39,399 bases of DNA from positions 1-39,399 of the forward strand of contig JBQTHD010000039.1 in assembly GCA_052390275.1 (NCBI GenBank). The letters run 5' to 3'. The notes beneath the pieces were generated by a model, which made no database searches, was not told the origin of the DNA, and saw only the letters and a list, made by a program, of their open reading frames with translations. How positions within the stretch are numbered: position 1 is the stretch's first letter; each line of letters opens with the position of its first letter. The stretch comes from JBQTHD01 sp052390275 (lineage in GTDB: Bacteria; Actinomycetota; Acidimicrobiia; Acidimicrobiales; AC-14). Below, piece after piece: positions 1-7,558 of the stretch. The translations under genes and the position numbers were made by a program.

Positions 1-349
1 AGATGCCCAGCAGGCTCAGATGCCAGGGATCGTGCGCCACCCCCGTTCCCGCCGGCATGGGAATCCACCTTTGGTACAGACACACCCCACCCCTGGCATC
101 AACCGCCGCCCGCAGCACCCGGAACCCTTGAACCTTCGGCGCCTTGCGAATCTGCTTGGGTGGTGGGCCTGGCGGGGCTGGCTTGGGCAGAAGCCGGCCG
201 TTGAGACGAGCCCCTGAGCACGAGACCGCGGCCTTCTGATGGCTCCCCCGGCATGATGGTCCTGCCAGTTCCTGGGCCCCGGCGGGAACGGTCCCCGCGA
301 CAGCAAGTCCGAGGGCCAGGGCCGCGGCGAGCCCTGAGGCTCGCGCCAT
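1..349 (-). CDS. Secreted protein, C-terminus cut by left edge
   Basis: An open frame runs from an ATG at 349 off the left edge without a stop, giving about 116 residues. It opens with a clear Sec-type signal peptide: Met-Ala-Arg, then an Ala/Leu/Gly-rich core of about 17 residues, ending near the Ala-Gly-Ala-Gln at residues 23-26. The mature part has a Pro/Lys-rich stretch (KPAPPGPPPKQIRKAPK) and two cysteines early on, then a segment ending YQRWIPMPAGTGVAHDPWHL. I do not recognise a family. An in-frame ATG three codons upstream (358) is an alternative start, and neither has a good ribosome binding site. It follows the lipoprotein gene on the same strand after about 33 bp, so the two may be co-transcribed. 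Exported location is inferred from the signal peptide only. Confidence 0.6.
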   Translation of the reverse strand, partial: MARASGLAAALALGLAVAGTVPAGAQELAGPSCRGSHQKAAVSCSGARLNGRLLPKPAPPGPPPKQIRKAPKVQGFRVLRAAVDARGGVCLYQRWIPMPAGTGVAHDPWHLSLLGI

Positions 350-394
350 CAAAAGCATGGCGCGATCAAAAGCATGGTGCCTTCAAAAGCATGG
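349..394. repeat. 17-bp tandem repeat, three copies, across a gene junction
   Basis: The 12-base core TCAAAAGCATGG occurs at 349, 366 and 383, exactly 17 bp apart; the intervening bases differ slightly. On the minus strand each copy carries a potential Cys-Phe-stop. The copy at 383 supplies the real stop of the lipoprotein gene, and the copy at 349 touches the start of the secreted protein gene. It looks like a local duplication of the lipoprotein 3' end. Confidence 0.85.
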
Positions 395-1068
395 ATTGTG
401 GGGCTCCTGGCCATCTTCACGGAAGCCGTCGAAGACCAGGACCCACCCGGTGGGGTTGTCCTGGTCCGGCGGACGCTGAAGCATGGTCACCCATTCGGGG
501 TAGATGGCCTCGAACAGCAGATAGGAGCGATCCACCCGGGCGTGGATGCACTCCCGGGTGAAGCTGCGCAATTCTGAGACCCGGGTGTAGGTGAACGGCC
601 CGGTGGGAATCCTGGCCAGGTTGCCGGGCGCGTCGGGATCGACTGCATCGTCGGCCAGGGACACGGCAGCCAGTTCACGAAGCTCGCCGTCGTAAAGCGA
701 CCTCATGACCCGGTCGACTTCTCTCGTTACCCGTCCCGCATCCACGGAATCCCGAAGGAGCTCGGCACCATTGAAGTCGAAGAATGCAAGCAGGCGGTCG
801 ACGTAGCTGGCGTCGCGAACGGAAGGGACGCCCATTTGTAGGGGTCGATGGTGGGCTCGGTCGGGGTCGCGGCCAAGAGGTTCCCCGCCTCGGCCTCCCC
901 ACCGGACACCGGAACCTGGGCTCCAGGGGCCGCAGACCCTCCGGGGGAACAGGCGACGCTCGCCAGAGCCAACACGACCACCGCCACCCGGGCCGCGGAT
1001 CGTCCACCGCTTCGGACTTGGTGGCGACCGCTGGGACGCCGCGGCCCTTCCATCCCGCAGGATCGCAT
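383..1068 (-). pseudogene. Lipoprotein gene with apparent frameshift
   Basis: Two overlapping minus-strand frames look like halves of one gene. The upstream frame (start ATG 1068 or 1053) has a lipoprotein signal peptide: basic residues, the hydrophobic run ARVAVVVLALASVAC with a lipobox cysteine (SVAC), then a Ser/Gly/Ala linker and TEPTIDPYKWASLP. The downstream frame (up to 835, stop at 383) carries the folded part, beginning VRDASYVDRLLAFFDFNGAE, but has no export signal or ribosome binding site. Joining them needs a one-base shift at about 815-835. The downstream part has an Arg/Glu/Asp-rich helical character and ends in QEPHNPCF. The family is unknown to me. The break could be a true inactivating deletion or a sequencing error. 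It may share a transcript with the secreted protein gene downstream. Confidence 0.6.
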
Positions 1069-1178
1069 GTCACTACTTCGACAACTCCGGCGACCGGCTC
1101 GAGCGGGAACTGATGGTTGAAAGCGCCCTGAGAGGTCGCCCTTGTGCATCAGTTCGCCCGCGTCTACGGGACTTTCCC

Positions 1179-2795
1179 TCAGGCGTAGGTCCAATCGGGA
1201 CGCTTTTGGCTGGCCCGCTGGTCGTAGGCAACGATGCCGTCAGCCAGGTCCACGATCTTGGGCAGGACGAGTTCTCGCTCCCCGGGTGGGCGACCGTGCT
1301 CCAGGCGCGCGACCACCTCCTCTGGGAATGCCCGCAGGATGCTGGCCACCACCGTCTGCTCCTCCACCGCCAGGTAGCAGCGGTTGCTGTCGGTCAGGCG
1401 GCCGAGCCATCCTCCGATCTCAGCCACGTCGGCCTCGGTCCCCTCGCCCCGGTCGATGCGCTCCAGCCGGGCTGTTATCTCGCCCGATCCGAGCTTGCAG
1501 GGAGGACACTGCCCGCAGGACTCCACGTAGAGGAAGCGGGAGAACAGGGCGGCCACCGACACCATCGACGCGGTTTCGTCGTAGACGATCAGACCCCCCG
1601 ATCCCAGGCCCGACCCGGCCGCCTTCATCCCCTCGTAGCTGAAAGGGGTCGACAGGTCCGATGCGGTTACCACCGCGTTGGCGACCCCGGAGAAAACCGC
1701 CTTGATCCTGTGGCCGGGCCGCACGCCCCCACCCACCCGGTCGACCACCTCGCTCAGCGGGGTGCCCAACTCCACCTCGGCCACTCCGGGCCGGACCACG
1801 TCGCCCACCACCGTGGCCACCATGGTCCCCGGCGATTCCGGTGTGCCGAAGCCCCGGAACCAGTCGACGCCCCGGGCCAGGATGTGGGTGACATTGCTCA
1901 GCGTCTCGACGTTGTTGACCAGGGTCGGGTTCGACTCGTCCCGATGGCCCGATTGATGAACCAGATCTGATTCGGGGTGCGGATCTGACTCATTGCCCGC
2001 ACCTGACTCATTGCCCGCACCTGACTCATGGCCCAGGCCTGACTCATGAAGGGAGCCGGAGTCGTCCGGCTGTCCCGCTTCGTCCTCGTCGCCCAACCCG
2101 GACGTGAGGTGGGACCGGTGACCGGGGCCGACGTCCTTGGCCGTCCAGCCCGACTGGGGAGCGGTGGCGAACAGGCCGTGCTGGTACGGAGGAAGGATCC
2201 GGGGCATCGGGTCGTTGCCCTCGATCACCTCCAACAGCGCCTTCTCCTCCCCGAAGAGGTACTCGTCGGGCCCCGCCACCAGGGTTATGGCCAGATCGGG
2301 CGCCATCCCCGCCGCCTGCATCTCCGCCACGGCCGCGGCCACCCGGGCCCGTTCGATGACGAATCGGCCCTTGAGCCCGATGTAGGCCCCTTCCGCGCCC
2401 ACGGCCAGGGCGGCGATCATGAGGCCCTCGACCATCTGGTAGGGGTTGAACCGCAGCAGCGTCCGATCCTTGAAGGTTCCCGGCTCCCCCTCGGCCCCGT
2501 TGGCCACCACGTAGCGATGGGTCCCGGGCGAGGCGGCCACACCGGCCCATTTGCGCCCGGCCGGAAACCCCGCTCCGCCCCGGCCCCGCAGCCCGGAGGC
2601 TTCCACCAGGGCGATCGTTTCCCTGGGCCCGATCTCGAGGGCCCGGGCCAGGCCCCGCCCGCCAACCTCAGTTCCCAGGTACTCCGCCAGGGACGCGATT
2701 GGGGTGGCGGGCAGGAGGAAGCCCGGCCTAGTGCCCTCCGCTGGGACAGGTGAGTCGGCGATAACCGCCTGTCTATACCCGCCGTCGGTGACCAC
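1179..2795 (-). CDS. NuoF-like NADH-binding flavoprotein with 4Fe-4S domain
   Basis: A 538-residue homologue of the NADH-binding 51-kDa subunit family (NuoF/HoxF type). Seen in order: the FMN-binding Gly-rich loop SGLRGRGGAGFPAGRKW (residues 68-84), VANGAEGEPGTFKDR (NADH/FMN site), the EYLFGEEKALLEVIEG segment, NPTLVNNVETL leading into an SLBB-like beta-grasp region, and a C-terminal iron-sulfur domain with SCGQCPPC plus a downstream Cys (NRCYL). Members pass electrons between NAD(H), FMN and an iron-sulfur centre. No nuoE or nuoG and no other complex I genes are nearby, so this is a stand-alone member with unknown partner. Residues 250-291 are seven hexapeptide repeats inserted just before NPTLVNNVETL. 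The start is GTG at 2795, two codons after an in-frame stop, with no clear ribosome binding site; a start slightly downstream is possible. Confidence 0.88.
   Translation of the reverse strand: MVTDGGYRQAVIADSPVPAEGTRPGFLLPATPIASLAEYLGTEVGGRGLARALEIGPRETIALVEASGLRGRGGAGFPAGRKWAGVAASPGTHRYVVANGAEGEPGTFKDRTLLRFNPYQMVEGLMIAALAVGAEGAYIGLKGRFVIERARVAAAVAEMQAAGMAPDLAITLVAGPDEYLFGEEKALLEVIEGNDPMPRILPPYQHGLFATAPQSGWTAKDVGPGHRSHLTSGLGDEDEAGQPDDSGSLHESGLGHESGAGNESGAGNESDPHPESDLVHQSGHRDESNPTLVNNVETLSNVTHILARGVDWFRGFGTPESPGTMVATVVGDVVRPGVAEVELGTPLSEVVDRVGGGVRPGHRIKAVFSGVANAVVTASDLSTPFSYEGMKAAGSGLGSGGLIVYDETASMVSVAALFSRFLYVESCGQCPPCKLGSGEITARLERIDRGEGTEADVAEIGGWLGRLTDSNRCYLAVEEQTVVASILRAFPEEVVARLEHGRPPGERELVLPKIVDLADGIVAYDQRASQKRPDWTYA
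1923..2048 (-). repeat. 18-bp repeat coding seven hexapeptides in the NuoF-like protein
   Basis: Reading down the minus strand from 2048, seven 18-bp units encode HESGLG, HESGAG, NESGAG, NESDPH, PESDLV, HQSGHR and DESNPT. The first four are nearly identical in DNA and later ones have diverged. The last unit merges into the conserved NPTLVNNVETL. The repeat forms a hydrophilic His/Glu/Ser loop between two conserved domains. Confidence 0.9.
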
Positions 2796-2987
2796 CGGTC
2801 ATCGTCGGCCACGGCGCCCGTCGAGCCGAGGTCTGGGGGGCTGCGATCCGCCTGTCGGCCTGGTCGGCCCCGCCGACCCGGCGATCCGCCGAATTTCTTC
2901 ACAACGGGTGGTGAGGTTGTGGCAGGGTGCCAGTGCAGAGAACGACCAGCCACGCCTTGCCCATCGCCCGTTCCAGCCCGGGCCCGA

Positions 2988-4832
2988 GTGAGGGAGGAGA
3001 AGTCGCTGCCCCCATCGGCAGAACTCACCGAACGATCGCCATCGCATCACCTTCACACCGCCGCCGTTCCCCCGGACCTGGCCCAGAGCGCCCTCGATCC
3101 CTCGGCCCAGGAGGTCACCTGGGCCGCCTTCCGCCTGGTGGGTGCCGACCGGCGCCCGGAGCGCAGCGTCGACACCGTTCTGGCTGTCCGCCGCTTCACC
3201 CGCCTCCTCGAGGTGGGGGCCGTTCCCGGGAGGGCTTCGGCCTTCGTCGACATCCACGCCCCGGGTGCCCCCACCCCCGAGCGCTCCCTCGAGGTCCATC
3301 TGGCCCTGGGGGTCTGGGGTCCCCAGGGCCAGACGGCCGACGACGGGCGGGCCTTCGCCGACCAGGCCGCCGCTTTGTTGTCCCGGGCCCCGGCGCTGTA
3401 TCTGATCGAGCCGGTGGACCCGGCCCCGCTGTTCCAGGTGGACGCACCCTGGGGGGCCCGTATCACCCAGAGCCAGGCGACGTTGAGCCACGGCAGTGTC
3501 GAGGCCTCCGTGGTCTCCCGCTTCGATCGGGACTTCGATCCCTGGCTGGACCTGTGCCACAGCCTCCTGGCCCGCCCCGCCCCGACCCGTCTGCGGGTCA
3601 GCTTCCTGGCCACCGAACTGAACGTGGCCGACGTCATGGAGGTCGACCGCCAATTGGATCTGGTCCGCGAACTGGCGGAGTTGGCCGAACGGGACCGCAA
3701 CATCGGCCTCAGCCACCGGGCCCGGCGGCTGCAGGTCACCCTGGTCGACCTGCAGGAGAGCTACCAGTCCCCTCTGTGGGTGGCCGAGGTCGCCCTCACC
3801 AGCAGCGAACCTCTTCCTGAGTTCTTTGTCCGCGGAGTGGCCGCCTCGTTGACCAACCAGACCGACGTCATCGGAGGCAGCGACCTGGCCGGTTCGCCCG
3901 GCCCGGTGGTGGCCGGGCGCGACCGCCTGGTCGGCGGCTACACGGTGGAACCCCTGGGTGGAGGTCTGGAGCCAGCCCTGCGGGTGGGGCTGCCGTTGCG
4001 CGGCGGGTTGGGGCCCCGCAAGCTCGCCGACGTGGTTTCGCTGACCGAGGCCGGTCTCCTTTTTCGCTGGCCGGTTCCGGCGGGAGGCTCCATTCCCACC
4101 GTCAAGAGCCGGAAGCTTTCGGGGCCGGGCTCCAACGCCTGTCCCGATGACCCCGCCACCGCGGAAGGGTCCGGGACCATAGTCGGTTCGGACCTGGACG
4201 ACTCCCCCATCCGAGCCGATGGGCCCGACGCCGACCCTCACCTCTCGGTCCTGGTCCCCGACGGCGTCAAGGCGTTCGGCTCCCCAATGGTCGAGGCCAG
4301 CCTGAACCGATTGGGATGTCGGTTCGACGAGATCAACGGGGACTTCCTGGCGCTGTTCAAGTCGGACCGTCCCGGCCGGGGGTTCCGGGCCATGTTCATG
4401 GTCGAAGGAGCCGATGACGAGATCTACCGCATCGTGGTGGTCGCCGACGGTTACCGCAGTATCTGGAACCGGGTGGAGGCCTTGGAACTCACGGAGGAAT
4501 GGAACCGGACCCGGCGCTGGCCGAAGGTCTTCCTGACTGACGACTCGGATTCTTCCGATCAGCCGGACGACTCCGACAATCCGTACGGAGCCGACCCCGA
4601 CAGCGATGACCTCGGTGGACTGGAGGACCTCGCCAGCCTGGCCCGGATGAATGGTCACCGGCGGGCGGCGAAGGAGACAGGAGCCAAGCGCTGCGACTTC
4701 GTCTGCGAATCCCAGGTGGACCTGGAGACGGGAGTGCACCCGCGGTTCCTCGACCACTTCACCCAGTCGACCCTGCAGGCAAGCATGGGTTTCTGGAAGT
4801 GGTTGGACAAGCACCGCCCTCCAACCGGGTAG
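2988..4832 (+). CDS. Large protein with C-terminal YbjN-type domain
   Basis: The final 190 residues match the YbjN fold (putative sensory transduction regulator family): LSVLVPDGVKAFGSPMVEAS opens it, followed by FRAMFMVEGADDEIYRIVV, the conserved WNRTRRWPKVFLTDD, and a last helix FLDHFTQSTLQASMGFWKWL. An acidic stretch rich in Asp, Ser and Pro (about 4543-4620) interrupts it. The N-terminal 400 residues are soluble alpha/beta in character and end with LTEAGLLFRWPVP. This resembles the region just before the P-loop domain in HerA/VirB4-like ATPases, but no Walker motif is present; that likeness is weak. No signal peptide or membrane segment. The frame is open from GTG 2919; I chose GTG 2988 because clear domain-like sequence begins after it, but the start is uncertain. 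Divergent from the NuoF-like gene. Confidence 0.7.
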   Translation: MREEKSLPPSAELTERSPSHHLHTAAVPPDLAQSALDPSAQEVTWAAFRLVGADRRPERSVDTVLAVRRFTRLLEVGAVPGRASAFVDIHAPGAPTPERSLEVHLALGVWGPQGQTADDGRAFADQAAALLSRAPALYLIEPVDPAPLFQVDAPWGARITQSQATLSHGSVEASVVSRFDRDFDPWLDLCHSLLARPAPTRLRVSFLATELNVADVMEVDRQLDLVRELAELAERDRNIGLSHRARRLQVTLVDLQESYQSPLWVAEVALTSSEPLPEFFVRGVAASLTNQTDVIGGSDLAGSPGPVVAGRDRLVGGYTVEPLGGGLEPALRVGLPLRGGLGPRKLADVVSLTEAGLLFRWPVPAGGSIPTVKSRKLSGPGSNACPDDPATAEGSGTIVGSDLDDSPIRADGPDADPHLSVLVPDGVKAFGSPMVEASLNRLGCRFDEINGDFLALFKSDRPGRGFRAMFMVEGADDEIYRIVVVADGYRSIWNRVEALELTEEWNRTRRWPKVFLTDDSDSSDQPDDSDNPYGADPDSDDLGGLEDLASLARMNGHRRAAKETGAKRCDFVCESQVDLETGVHPRFLDHFTQSTLQASMGFWKWLDKHRPPTG

Positions 4833-4914
4833 CCCACCCAACCGGTAGCATCCGGGCGCCTCGACAGCTTCCCCGCCCCTGCATCCAGGCCTCCTCGACG
4901 AACTAAGGCGGTTC

Positions 4915-7470
4915 GTGCCCAAGTCCCGACCCGGCCAGCCGGCCAATCTCGACCATCTGGCCCTGAGCCTGGCGGACATGGACGATGACCGCTTGGCCGC
5001 TCTGCTCCGGACCCGGCCGGATCTCGTCAGCCCCGCCCCCGCCAACTTTGCCGAACTGGCTCGCCGGGCCTGGTTCTGGCCCAGCATCGCCTCGTGTCTG
5101 GCCACCCAGGACGCCTGGTGCCATCAGTTGGTGCACGCCCTGGCCCTCTTGGAACCGGTCACGTCGGTGGGCACGCTGGCAGGGGTTTTGGAGATGGAGC
5201 CGGATCACCCCGACCTGGCTTCGGGCCTCGGTCGCCTGGCCGATCAGGGCCTGGTGATTCGGGGTCCAAAGGGCGTGCTGGCCCGGGCCGAGGATTGGAC
5301 TGAGCAGATCGAGTACCCGGCGGGACTGGGGCCGGACGCCAGAACCGCCCTGGCGCGCCAGTCGGTTTCCCAGTTGACGGCCATCGCCACCCGCCTGGGC
5401 CTGCGGCCGCCGAAGGGCAAGACCCAGCTTGTCGAAGCGGTGGCGGAGGCGTTGGCCGATCCGGCGGTCGTCCTGCGACAACTGCGCGCCGGGCCATCGG
5501 GAACGGCGGAGTTGGTGGCCCGGTTCATGGACGAAGGCCCCGTGCTGGTGCTTCCCGGGGCCATGTATTCCTCAAGCGGGTTGGACGCCCGGCCCCATGG
5601 ATGGCTGCTCAACCGCGGGATGGTGGTGGCCAAGTCCTGGGATCTGGGAGTGCTGGTCCGGGAGGTGGGCATGGCCCTGCGGGGGGGAAAGCTCTTTCCT
5701 CGGTTAGTCAATACTCCACCGGCCATGGCCGGCCCCGCCGTCGACCCGGCGGTTGTCGACCGGGCGGCCGGCGAAGCCGCACTTCGAGTGGTCTCCGACG
5801 TCGGGTGCATTTGCGAGTCCTGGTCGGTCAGCCCGCCGCCGCTGCTCAAGACCGGAGGACTGGGCATCCGGGAGATCCGTCGTCTGTCCAAGGCTCTGGG
5901 TCGCAGCGAGGTCGAGGTGGCCCGCCTGGTCGACCTGACCCGGGCGGCCTGCCTGGTCACTGCAGACCAGGTGAATGCCGTCGCGCTAGTAACCCCGGCC
6001 TTTGACCTCTGGACGCGGCTGAGCGCCCCCGAGAGGTGGGCGGGGTTGGTCAGGACCTGGCTGGAGGCGCCCCAGCACCTGGCGCTCGCCGGCGAGCAGG
6101 GCCACAACGACAAGCCAATCCCCGCACTCCTGCACCGCCACCCCGAACCGGCCGCGGTGGCCCGGCGCCAGTTGGTGCTCAAGACCCTGGCCATGCTTCC
6201 CGTCGGCGCCGCGGCGGAGGCCGGTGGCTTGCGGGCGCGGGTTCTCTGGACTGGAACCGGCAACTGGTCGGCAGGGCCGGGATCGCCCACCATGATGGTG
6301 GAGTGGTTCGTCACCGAGGCCGAAATGATGGGTTTGGTGGCCCACCGAAGCCTGGGCCAGGCCGGCCGGGCGGCCGCCTGTGGAGATCTGACGGCCGCCA
6401 CCGCGGTAGTGGCCGCCCACGCGCCCAAGCTGGCCAGGGAGTTCGTGGTCCAGGCTGATGCCAGCGTGGTCGCCCCCGGGGAGTTGGCCGCCGAGATCCG
6501 AGGAGAACTGGAGCTCATCGCCGATCTCGAGAGCCGAGGCGCAGCGTCGGTTTACCGGATCACCGAGGCAAGCCTGCGCCGGGGGTTCGACGCCGGCCTG
6601 AGCGCGAAGGAGATAACGCGCTTCCTGAGCGAGCACTCCACCCGGGACGTTCCCCAGTCCCTCACCTATCTCGTCGGTGATCTGGGCCGCCGCCATGGCC
6701 GCGTGAGGGTGGGGACGGCCGCGTGCTATCTGCGCTCGGAGGATCCGTCGCTGCTCGCCGAGGTGGTCCGCTCCCGGAGCCTGGCCAAGTTGGGACTCCG
6801 TCTGCTGGCGTCCACGGTGGCCGTTTCCGGAGCGACTCCGGAGAGAATGCTGGAGGCGTTGCGCGCAGCCGGGCACCTGCCGGCGGCCGAGGACGCCGGC
6901 GGCGCCCTGGTTCTGACCCGACCGCCGCGGCATCGCTCCAAGTACACCCCCAAGCCGGCCGCAGCGCCCAAGGCGGTGACCTTCGACCCGGTTCCCGTGG
7001 TGGCCCGATTGCGCAAGGCACCCAGGCCGCCAAGGGTCCCAGCGCTTCGTTCGGCGCCCCCTCCGCCCCCCCCGAGGGGGTCGAAGGCGGCCGGCGGCAG
7101 GACCGAAGCGGCTGCCATCATCGGCCCGCCAGTCATGGATCGTCACCCCGGATCGCGGTCGGCACCGGCACCCGATCCCGAGAAACCGACGTTGTTCGGT
7201 CCTCCGGCGCGTCCGGCCCTGATCGCCAAGGATTCGGAGGACATAACCACCTTGCTCGAAGCGGCCCAGGCTATGGAATGGGCCGTGCGCCTGGCCTACA
7301 CCAACCGCAAGGGCCAGTCCGCCCAGATGAACCTGGCCCTGCTGGACCCACCGCGGGGCAACGAGGTTGTGGTGGAGGTGCTCCCCAGCGGCACCAGCCG
7401 GGTCCTGCTGCTGGACCGGATCGAGTGGGCCCGGATCATGACCGAGGCCGAGGAGGATCTCCTGTACTGA
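4915..7470 (+). CDS. Helicase-associated protein, XPB partner type
   Basis: This 851-residue protein belongs to the actinobacterial family found beside the XPB helicase (similar arrangement to Rv0862c next to the XPB gene in Mycobacterium). The N-terminal half is made of winged-helix-like segments, including a SAP-like stretch near residues 155-185 (ATRLGLRPPKGKTQLVEAVA). Residues about 508-660 (from FVVQADASVVAP) form the XPB/Ssl2-like N-terminal domain, which recurs at the start of the downstream helicase. A Pro/Ala-rich linker with a run of prolines follows (about 660-770). The last 75 residues resemble a WYL-type domain (AVRLAYTNRKGQ to VLLLDRIEWARIM). No catalytic motif is visible. The GTG start at 4915 has a weak AAGGCGG upstream. 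The XPB gene follows after 88 bp in the same direction, so co-transcription is likely. Function inferred: a DNA-binding accessory to XPB. Confidence 0.82.
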   Translation: MPKSRPGQPANLDHLALSLADMDDDRLAALLRTRPDLVSPAPANFAELARRAWFWPSIASCLATQDAWCHQLVHALALLEPVTSVGTLAGVLEMEPDHPDLASGLGRLADQGLVIRGPKGVLARAEDWTEQIEYPAGLGPDARTALARQSVSQLTAIATRLGLRPPKGKTQLVEAVAEALADPAVVLRQLRAGPSGTAELVARFMDEGPVLVLPGAMYSSSGLDARPHGWLLNRGMVVAKSWDLGVLVREVGMALRGGKLFPRLVNTPPAMAGPAVDPAVVDRAAGEAALRVVSDVGCICESWSVSPPPLLKTGGLGIREIRRLSKALGRSEVEVARLVDLTRAACLVTADQVNAVALVTPAFDLWTRLSAPERWAGLVRTWLEAPQHLALAGEQGHNDKPIPALLHRHPEPAAVARRQLVLKTLAMLPVGAAAEAGGLRARVLWTGTGNWSAGPGSPTMMVEWFVTEAEMMGLVAHRSLGQAGRAAACGDLTAATAVVAAHAPKLAREFVVQADASVVAPGELAAEIRGELELIADLESRGAASVYRITEASLRRGFDAGLSAKEITRFLSEHSTRDVPQSLTYLVGDLGRRHGRVRVGTAACYLRSEDPSLLAEVVRSRSLAKLGLRLLASTVAVSGATPERMLEALRAAGHLPAAEDAGGALVLTRPPRHRSKYTPKPAAAPKAVTFDPVPVVARLRKAPRPPRVPALRSAPPPPPPRGSKAAGGRTEAAAIIGPPVMDRHPGSRSAPAPDPEKPTLFGPPARPALIAKDSEDITTLLEAAQAMEWAVRLAYTNRKGQSAQMNLALLDPPRGNEVVVEVLPSGTSRVLLLDRIEWARIMTEAEEDLLY

Positions 7471-7558
7471 TCACCGGGCCTCAGCCTTTATTGGCCCCTG
7501 CCCTTACCCAGCCCCCCCCCCGAACAGATCCAACGAGTCCACCCGAGAAGGCGAGCCC

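Noticed and set aside
815..835. Programmed -1 frameshift site in the lipoprotein gene
   Set aside because: No X-XXY-YYZ slippery heptamer and no clear downstream structure; a deletion or sequence error is simpler.
1113..1970. 285-residue plus-strand frame
   Set aside because: It is antisense to the NuoF-like iron-sulfur and SLBB region, which is clearly conserved.
2799..5105. 768-residue open frame on the minus strand
   Set aside because: It is antisense to the YbjN-domain protein and has no recognisable domain; the plus-strand frame carries clear conserved motifs.
5244..6518. 424-residue minus-strand frame rich in Ser, Arg and Thr
   Set aside because: It is antisense to the XPB-partner protein; composition is typical of a shadow frame and no family is seen.
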